Below are positions 54,701-64,000 of a stretch of DNA of 64,000 nt, in pieces. The DNA comes from Crambe crambe (taxonomy: Eukaryota > Porifera > Demospongiae > Poecilosclerida > Crambeidae): the NCBI GenBank assembly GCA_963924555.1, contig OZ004592.1, positions 6,758,001-6,822,000 of the forward strand, read 5' to 3'. Positions within the stretch are counted from its first letter, which is position 1. Each line of letters starts with the position of its first letter. The translations under genes were made by a program, and so were the position numbers. The notes under the pieces were generated by a model. The model saw only the letters and a program-made list of their open reading frames with translations, was not told where the DNA came from and ran no database searches.

Positions 54701-57700
54701 TTTTAATGCCTTTTCTCAAGTACTATCACATATATGTGAGATTACAGTGTAAGATTACTACTACAGACACACTTGGGACCCAGCCTTTTATTTTTGTATA
54801 GAGAGTGGTACTTTTATGTCATCAGGTTTGTCCTCTTTTGAAGTGTCTTTTATTGGAGATTTGACTGTATTCCAGTACTCTGTGATATAATCTTCTCATT
54901 TTCAGTGGGTCTTCTCGCTTCCTCCACTCTGCTGTTCTCCTTGGACCTGTACTGGTCTCATTTGGAGGTTGCCAGGACCACAATCCCAACAGAGATTGCT
55001 TCTCTCATGACCTCTTGCTGTACAACACATACTGTGACAGGTGGGAGCAGCTGGAACTGCCCGGTCTGCCCCTCGATGCGGGTCGCTTTGGCCACTCCTC
55101 CCTGCTGGACCCCCTGGATGGGTCAATGTTGGTGTTTGGGGGTTTTGTGGGGGCTGTGCGTCAGGATATGTTGAGGTTGGTGCCAGGGGATTGTAGTCGA
55201 TGGAGAGAAGAGGGAGACTGTATCAACATGTCTTCTTGGATGTGTGCATGGAGGGAAGGCGTGTGCGTGTCCCTTTTGGACGTGAGAAGGGACGACGCAA
55301 ATTCATCCTCTTACTCATGTGCTGTAGGCAAGTATTCAATTACCTCTTAGTTATTCATGTCTTGCCATCCTTTTTATACACAACACAATAATTATGCTTA
55401 ACTACACCCTCCTCTGTCTGTATAGATGAGTGTTTGTTCCATCGTACATGCCCTGAATGTTCCGATTCTAGTGACAATTGTTATTGGGACTTGGACTCGT
55501 CTCGTTGTCTCACTCGCTCTACCACCTTTCCCGTTTCCTCTTGTCCTGTGTCTTCACTCCTGCTTGAGTGCTCCAACTTGACCTCACGTCTTGAGTGTCA
55601 ACTCCAGGGCTGTCACTGGGGGAAGGCTGTCAATGCAGACACAATGAGCTGTTTTGACGAGGGTGACCTCGATGGTGAGCCAAATTGGAATGAAATCATT
55701 TTACTGATTTTGATTCTGGTGTACAGATCTATCACTCAACGTCAGTGAGATTGCAACATGTCCAGGGTCATCCTCTTCTTGTTTTGCACGCGGGTCTTGT
55801 GGGGACTGTACCAATGGTTGTCTGTGGTGCCCCTCCCTCTCACGCTGTATCCCTCCCCGTTCATATCCTGTAGTTTTCAACTTTGGACAATGTCTAGGTT
55901 GGGTGCAGAACTCAGCTGGTTGTGGACGGGCAGAGTGTCAGGAGAGGACCAACTGTAGCTCCTGCCAAGAGCTGCCTCAGTGTGGCTGGTGCAATGACCT
56001 CTCTGACACAGGTATAGGAGTGTGCACCACTGGAGGATCTTCAGGCCCCCAGGACAATGAGTCGTGCCTTGGTATGGATCATCTAGGTAACCAAGAAGAG
56101 TGGTTCTTTCATGAGTGTGCAGGTAAGCATTAAAGTATGTCCTTATATATAAACACAGCTAGAATTTGTCTTCTCTCCCTCCTTCTCTCTTCCTCCCTCT
56201 CTCCCTCCCTCCCTCTCTCCCTCTCCCCTCTCCCTCTCTCCTCTCTCCCTCCCTCCCTCTCTCCCTCCCTCCCCTCTCCTCTCCTCCCCTCCCCTCTCCC
56301 TCACCTCTTCTCTCTCCTTCCCTCCCTCCCTCTCTCCCTCCCTCCCTCTCTCCTCTCTCCTTCCCTCCTTCCCTTGCAGAGTGCCAGTGCAATGGACACA
56401 GTACTTGTGTGAATGGTTCTGTGTGTGAGGAGTGTATGAACAACACTACTGGTGCCAACTGTGAGTCCTGTTCCCCTGGCTTCTTTGGCAATGCTGGCAA
56501 TGGCGGCTCATGTGCTGGTATGTTCAAATCATGTGATTGGTCATGTGATATTGCATAATATTGTCCTCAGAGTGTGAATGTAATGGTTATGGGGATCGAT
56601 GTGACCATCTCTCTGGTGTGTGTCAGTGTAACACTCAAGGGGTGGAGGGGGATAGATGCACTATTTGTGACAGTGATTACAGAGGAGATACTCAGAACTT
56701 CTGTTATGGTGAATCATACACTCACTCACTACTTACAAATTAATGATCTCTGGTTGGTAACTTTCAGATGACCTTAATATTGGGTTCATCTACACGTTTG
56801 GAGTTGACAGTGGTCACAGTCAAGCATTTTATGCCATCACTCCACCTAAGGTACTGATAGTTAGTAAATCCTCTGTAGACATGTAGTTACACCTTGTACC
56901 AACTCCTTTCATACGTGCAGGACGAGAGTCTCAGCTTCAGGTTTGAGGTCATCAGCAACCCCAATGGCAAATCCGTCGTCATCCAACTCTTTCTAGGAAG
57001 AAGTGAGCAGTCCTCTTGTGTTCCTTTCCCTTCTTACTTTACCCTCCATCTTCCTTCCTTGTAGAGTCAGAGAACCTGTGGCTACTTGTGAACCTGACAA
57101 ACAGGATTGTCCTCCCGCCCTTAGGGTCCCACTCTGGAGACTACGATGATTTCAAAAGTAGCACCAATCGCAACGACACCTCCCACATCATATCCTTTGC
57201 CCACTCCTCCATCCGAAACAGTCAGAACTTCAGTAGACTGTTTGAGGCAGCCATACCCAACGACTATACCAGTCGAATGTGGGATGACGATGTGACTCTT
57301 GTCCTCCACATCAGCAACCTCAGGAACCCCACCACTTACCGTATCACTGTGGACCAACAAAACTATGCCTTCCTTCTCTACTTCTTTGCCACTTTTATTG
57401 CGTAAGTACAGAGTATTCTCATCTGCTCCACTCAATCACTTGATATCTCCACACACACACACACATATAGTTGCTTCACTATTCTGCTGGCAATATTCCT
57501 GCTTGTCTGGTATATCAAAAGAAAGATAACACTCAGAGTGCTCATGAGGGTATGTTCCACAATCCAGTAGGTCCCAACTGTTCCACAACACAGTCCTAGC
57601 CTGTCCTAACTTGTCTTAATCCTAACCCTAGCCCTAGCCCCTGGTATTGGTTGAGAGCATGGTTTTGACATGTTTTTCATTCACATGGTTTTTGTTGTTG

Positions 57701-58113
57701 TTTCTCTATAACAGCAACAGTACATTGAGCTTCAGCGGAGAGTAGCTCGTCCTTTCACAAAGATAAAGCTTGCCATCGATAATGGTCCCACTTCAACTGC
57801 ACCACTTCCCACAGAGCAGAAGCCCTCCTATGTTGCCGTGGAGACATGCCGAGATGGGAAGGCAGCTGTTTTGTCTCTATTTGTGCAACTGCCCCGAGAC
57901 CACAAGACAGGGCGTCCTTCCCTCGGCAGAACAGGACTGTGTTTAGGGAGCACATTGGTCAGTGTTAATCCTTCAAAGAAGCCAAAGAAGAAAAAAGAGG
58001 AGGGAAGAAGCCAAGAATTGGAGAACACTAACTCGGCCATCGTCCACACAGGCAGGGCACGCAGGAGGACCCGAACTGACTCAACCACACTTCCTCCTGT
58101 ATCAGACGCTTGA
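51733..58113 (+). CDS. ATRN: Attractin-family membrane protein lacking the C-type lectin domain
   Basis: Attractins are type I receptors with roles in cell adhesion, pigment and energy signalling. Resolved exons: 51733-51914, 52430-52525, 52694-52807, 53005-53187, 53250-53437, 53569-53960, 54019-54313, 54358 onward. Order: signal peptide (SSFLVVVALILSLKVEHVKG), EGF, CUB (LHLECQWDYLYVFDGDS), two EGF-like units, kelch repeats (53600-55180: MLMYGG, MYLYGG, IYVYGG, MLVFGG), PSI modules (CPECSDSSDNCYWDLDSSRC; GSCGDCTNGCLWC; CQELPQCGWCNDLSDTGIG), two laminin-EGF units, a galactose-binding-like region, membrane helix (CFTILLAIFLLVWYI) and a tail with RRVARPFTKIKLAIDNG and GKAAVLSLFVQLPR, both diagnostic of ATRN. 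The C-type lectin domain of vertebrate ATRN, expected between the second and third PSI, is absent. MEGF8 also lacks it, but the tail favours ATRN. Confidence 0.94.
52811..52977 (+). repeat. Polypyrimidine minisatellite near an attractin acceptor
   Basis: Repeated CCTCCCACCCACCTTCCCCT units on the sense strand, about 25 bases each, ending 27 bases before the acceptor at 53004. Confidence 0.85.
54314..54357 (+). other. 44-base intron in attractin kelch region
   Basis: Begins GTATAAGG and ends GGTCAG. It is required to join ...LDCWVRVQ in one frame to VPPRRGVIVSGRMGHSSS in another; phase fits (G|TG). One of the shortest introns here. Confidence 0.75.
54556..54765. repeat. AT-rich tandem repeat in an attractin intron
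   Basis: GTAAGATTACTAGCATATATGTGAGATTAC-like units recur three to four times with an insertion in the middle. The 363-base intron otherwise shows nothing. Confidence 0.7.
56168..56379 (+). repeat. Polypyrimidine tract of about 200 bases ending at an attractin acceptor
   Basis: Nearly pure CTCCCT repeats run into CCCTTGCAG at 56379. The next exon is the first laminin-EGF module (ECQCNGHSTCVNG). Confidence 0.9.
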
Positions 58114-58511
58114 TTCTTTTTATAATTGTCTGTAGCTGTAGTTGTTGTTATCATCATTGTTATCATTGTTGTTATCATTGTTGTTGTTGTTGTTATTGTT
58201 GTTATCATTGTTGTTGTTATTGTTGTTGTTTTGTTTCATTTTTAATCATTCACTCTGTCATTAATGAAATGCACTTTGCAACTTATTCTAAGGGTCTTAT
58301 GGATGATATGCTTAACAATAGAAGTACTAGATGGGATACCTATAATGTCATTCAAAGTACCGCATTGTGTGAATGCTATACATGGTGTGGTGTAGTTCAC
58401 TTACAATACTTTTCCTTATTTGCACCTCTTGTACTCTATCACTGCACATGAACACTCCCTTTTCACTCTCCACACTAGCTAGCTGCTAGCTAGATCGTAA
58501 GTTATTATAAA
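58114..58511. other. Attractin 3' flank with GTT repeats and 5' flank of the Delta-like gene
   Basis: Bases 58136-58233 are (GTT)n/GTTATCATT repeats, probably in the attractin 3' UTR. The rest is AT-rich, with CTAGCTAGCTGCTAGCTAG near 58480. A short cysteine-rich ORF across the repeat is an artefact. Confidence 0.7.
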
Positions 58512-61425
58512 ATGTCTCCCATTATTCTTACAGTCTTGCTTAATTTCTCCATGCTCCTGCTTTCAAAGGTAAGATGGCTATAGCCACGTGATAATAATTG
58601 GTACTTAAAGTTTGAAATATGTCTAGATCATTATCTTCTCTTCTTGTGTGCAGGAAGCGGAGGGAGATTATGTGTTAAATGTCACTATTGGCTCTTACAA
58701 CAACCCTAATAACCTGTGCCACATGTGTAACCGGGGGTGCTGTGACTTCTCTCGAGGGGATTGCAGAAGATGTGACAACAGATTTCTCTTCTGCCTGAGG
58801 CCTGTAGATTCAGGATTGGGAAGCAACTGCTCAGAGCCAATCATCATCAGTGAAGTGGACTCCAGTCAATCCCCTATTACAAACATTATGGGGGTGCCCA
58901 ATCCTCTAACACTCTCTGGAATAAACACATCATGGAGTGTAAGTTAATAACTTCTGCCTGCAAGTTTGAACTTCTAAAGGTAGAGCAGCTGCATCTTTAA
59001 GTTACTGTAACTAACTAGCTATAACTTAGTTTTGTTCTACCCAATTCTCCTACAGGGGGTTCAGCTCTTTGTGAAAGTTGAAGACGGAAATCGCAATCAG
59101 GGCGAAGATGTCTTTGTGCTGATAGATGAATTTCATATTGACATTAATGATTCAACTCCAGTCGATCAAAGTATCAAAGGTTCCTTCCAGGGCTTCTATA
59201 ATACGTCCACCTTTGAACTTTCCTACATGGTAACATGTTCCCCTCATTTCACTGGAGTGAGATGTGAGAGCTTGGACCCTTGCTTTAATTTCAGCTGTGG
59301 CTTTGGAAGATGTGTGAGCGAAGAGGAATCCTTTACTTGTGAGTGTGATGATGGTTATACAGGCAAGAGGTGTGAGGTGGTTGATCACTGCTTTGATGTG
59401 AACTGTAGCAGAGGAAGTTGCATAAACCGGCCAAATGGTTTCAACTGTGTGTGTGATCCTGGCTACACAGGTGTCCACTGTGAGGTCGATTACTGTTCTC
59501 TCTTTAATTGTAATAATGGAGGGTCGTGTGTCAACTTACCCTTGTCCTTTATGTGTGAATGTGATCCAGGCTTTACAGGTGCTCACTGCGAGATAGTGAA
59601 CTCCTGCCATCAGGTTGACTGTGGCAATGGCAGCTGCATCAATCTAAGAAACAAGACCTCGTACAGAAGATGCAACTGCACTCCAGGATACATTGGAGAG
59701 TTTTGCAAAACTAGGGATTTCTGTTTTGAAACTGATTGTGGGAATGGGGATTGTGTGAATGGAATGGAGTCGCACACCTGTGAGTGTACCCCGGGATATC
59801 AGGGGGAGAAATGTGAGCTTGTTGACCATTGCTACATGGTAAACTGTAGTGGGTCTGGGAAATGTCAGACTGAAGCGAACTCTTTCTTGTGTGAATGTGA
59901 TGCTGGTTTCACTGGGAAGGTCTGTGAGGTCAATATTGATGACTGTGTAAACGTCACCTGTAGTGGGAGGGGTTCCTGTGAGGATGGACAGAATTCCTTC
60001 AGCTGCATATGCAACAACGGGTACATGGGACCAACTTGTTCAGGTAGTTATAACCAAATGCCCATACCATTCGAGTCTCAAGCTCTTTACCTTTTTGGCT
60101 GATTTTTGGACCATTGATTTTGTATGCAGAGAAAGTTTCTGTTGTCATGGAGAGTATGCTAGGAGTATGGATAGGAGCTGGTGCGGGAGGGTTCCTTCTC
60201 CTGCTGATACTGGTCTTGCTGATGGTTCTGCTTGCAATACTACTCCAAAGGAGACATGCCAAAGTGGGCAATGCCAATGTTGACACTGCTGCTGGTAAGT
60301 ACTGCATCTTAGTGGTCTAACAAGTGGATCAATATGGGCATGTCACTGATTGTATGTATAACTGGAGAATTATTTGCTTATAAGCAGAAGCTGCATATTA
60401 GTCACAATGAAGGTCCTTTAGTGTACACATCACAAGATTAAACAAACCTATTGTAGTAGTCAAGGTATTCTAAGTAGCCACATTTCCATTGCTGAAACTT
60501 AATAGCCTCTTCACTGGGATTTGTTTATGTAATCAGTATGTAACACCTCCAGGTTGTTAATAATTATGTAACACCTCCAGGTTGTTAATATGTAACACCT
60601 CCAGGTTTATGTTCCAGTGTAGTGGGTTGTCAGCATGTAGCATCTCCATTGTAATGGGTTGTCAGCATGTAGCACCTCCATTGTAATGGGTTGTCAGCAT
60701 GTAGCACCTCCATTGTAATGGGTCGTCAGCATGTACTTCCTCCATTGTAATGAGTTGTCAGCATGTAGCTCCTCGGTTGTTTTTACTTGACAGGGAGTAG
60801 AACATTGTTCGGCAAGGACAACGTGGTAGGAGATAATCCTATCTATATGGATGTCACAGACAGACAACGGAGGACAGATGTCACAGAGAGACAACGGACT
60901 GACTCAGGCCTTTATGATGTACCCATCAATCAGAACTTACAAAAGCTCTCAAACCCAATCTATGGGATAAAAGGTTCCACAGAGTACAGGGTTCCAGTTC
61001 AAAGGTCACTAGGGGGTGTAGTCCCTCAGTCACATGATATATGTGCAGCTGCAGCTTATGAGGAGCCTGTGTTGACAGCAAGTAATGCTCAGGTTCCAGC
61101 AAGCACTGGAAGTGGCGCCCAGGGGGTGATGGCAAGCACCAGAGGTAGCATCCAGGTTCCAGAGAGGGTGACGGCAAGCACCAGAGGTGGAGTCCAGGTT
61201 CCAGAGAGGGTAATGGCAAGCACTAGAGGTGGCCAGGGGGCAAGGCTTGTTGAAAATGTGTATGAAATCCCCATCAGAAATGCATCACCAAGGAAGGTCC
61301 CACCAAGGAAGGTCCCAGCATGTGGCAAGCCTCAAAAGGACGACAATATGAGTTACTCAACTGAAGCTGCTGGATATGAAATCCCACTGCAAGCGAGACA
61401 TAACAAAACCACACCTGAAGACTAG
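58512..61425 (+). CDS. Delta/Jagged-like transmembrane EGF protein with shortened DSL region and YxxP-rich tail
   Basis: Exons 58512-58568, 58654-58938, 59056-60043, 60130-60294, 60794-61425, all in phase. A signal peptide (MSPIILTVLLNFSMLLLSK) is followed by a cysteine-rich N-terminal module resembling the MNNL/C2 domain of Notch ligands (LNVTIGSYNNPNN, then CCDFSRGDCRRCDNRFLFCL, ...SWSGVQLFVKVED). Next comes LSYMVTCSPHFTGVRC, matching the first half of a DSL domain (VTCxxxYxGxxC), but the second half is absent or merged into the first EGF. Seven EGF repeats follow, the last with NIDDCVN. Then a membrane helix (VWIGAGAGGFLLLLILVLLM...) and a 250-residue tail with YDVP, YRVP, YEEP, two YEIP and NPIY motifs, and a 14-residue repeat. 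A Notch-ligand role is inferred; it could instead be a generic EGF receptor. Confidence 0.82.
60536..60782. repeat. Two adjacent minisatellites in the intron before the last Delta-like exon
   Basis: TATGTAACACCTCCAGGTTG recurs three times, then a 31-base unit CCATTGTAATGGGTTGTCAG plus CATGTAGCACCT recurs about five times up to the acceptor region at 60793. Confidence 0.9.
61126..61251 (+). repeat. In-frame 42-base coding repeat in the Delta-like tail
   Basis: Three copies starting at 61126, 61168 and 61210, encoding VMASTRGSIQVPER, VTASTRGGVQVPER and a shortened third copy. The period keeps the reading frame. Confidence 0.9.
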
Positions 61426-61453
61426 CTAATTGGCTCATTGTCTCAACATGGAC

Positions 61454-61459
61454 AATAAA
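61454..61459 (+). terminator. Poly(A) signal of the Delta-like gene
   Basis: AATAAA 29 bases after the stop codon. Confidence 0.75.
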
Positions 61460-61709
61460 GATCACACCTTATCAATTAGCACCATTATTGGATTCAATTA
61501 TGTCTTTATATAGCCTGTGTGTTGCATAGTAACCAAAATATCACTGTCATGATCACAACTTTATAACTCTTACAAATTTTTTTTTTATAATTGATGTAAA
61601 AGACTATAGGTAATTATTTGCATAAAAGTATCTCACCAGGTCACTAAATTCTCTACACTATCAAATGAAAATTGTTTTTAAAATTTTAATTCTCTGATCC
61701 TGTTTGCCA

Positions 61710-64000
<2,291 letters not shown>

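Noticed and set aside
56159-56558. ORFs of serine/leucine/proline or arginine/glycine/glutamate repeats on both strands
   Set aside because: Pure translation of the CTCCCT tract; only the last part overlaps the real attractin exon.
58110-58451. Small cysteine-rich ORF resembling a secreted peptide
   Set aside because: Its cysteines come from GTT/TGT triplet repeats in the attractin 3' flank; no signal peptide logic or homology.

Overview
This is animal nuclear DNA: 12 intron-rich protein genes, one nested gene and one tRNA gene, packed almost without gaps. Introns are mostly 50-150 bases with GT-AG ends. Attractin, a Notch-ligand-like protein, a receptor tyrosine phosphatase and a ciliary gene together point to a metazoan. 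Small introns, compact intergenic gaps and divergent receptor architectures suggest a non-bilaterian, most likely a sponge (demosponge). The lineage is an inference. Gene models were built by hand from reading-frame phase, splice sites and remembered family sequences; no database was searched.

Layout. 1-7266 (+): 3' part of a receptor tyrosine phosphatase (FnIII, TM, Ig, two PTP domains). 7959-15410 (-): RAD50. 15490-15829 (+): 5'-truncated LINE fragment. 15932-19091 (-): TBC1D12/14-type RabGAP. 19419-20572 (-): UNG. 20675-25091 (+): EXOC2/Sec5. 25293-27370 (-): ARHGAP19-like RhoGAP. 27706-40351 (-): CFAP46, a ciliary central-apparatus protein; a tRNA-Pro(CGG) lies in one of its introns and a complete single-pass receptor gene (33412-35222, +) lies in another. 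40483-44367 (-): NOP14. 44485-51554 (+): FANCI. 51733-58113 (+): attractin. 58512-61425 (+): Delta/Jagged-like EGF protein. 61710-64000 (-): C-terminal part of a type I ferlin, continuing past the right edge.

How they relate. Three genes act in DNA repair (RAD50, UNG, FANCI), but they lie between unrelated neighbours, so no operon-like logic is implied. Two divergent pairs share very short promoters: UNG/EXOC2 (102 bp with three E2F-like sites) and NOP14/FANCI (117 bp with an E-box). CFAP46 has an RFX-type X-box 31 bases upstream of its ATG, as expected of a ciliary gene.

The most unusual content is in the membrane receptors. The nested receptor has an Ig-like ectodomain and a long tail with a textbook ITAM spacing (YxxL-x6-YxxL), reached only across a frame break at an A9 run. 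The phosphatase carries a cysteine-less Ig domain on the cytosolic side of its membrane helix. The Delta-like protein has a shortened DSL region and a tail rich in YxxP motifs. Several introns show tandem amplification of splice donors or long CT tracts abutting acceptors.
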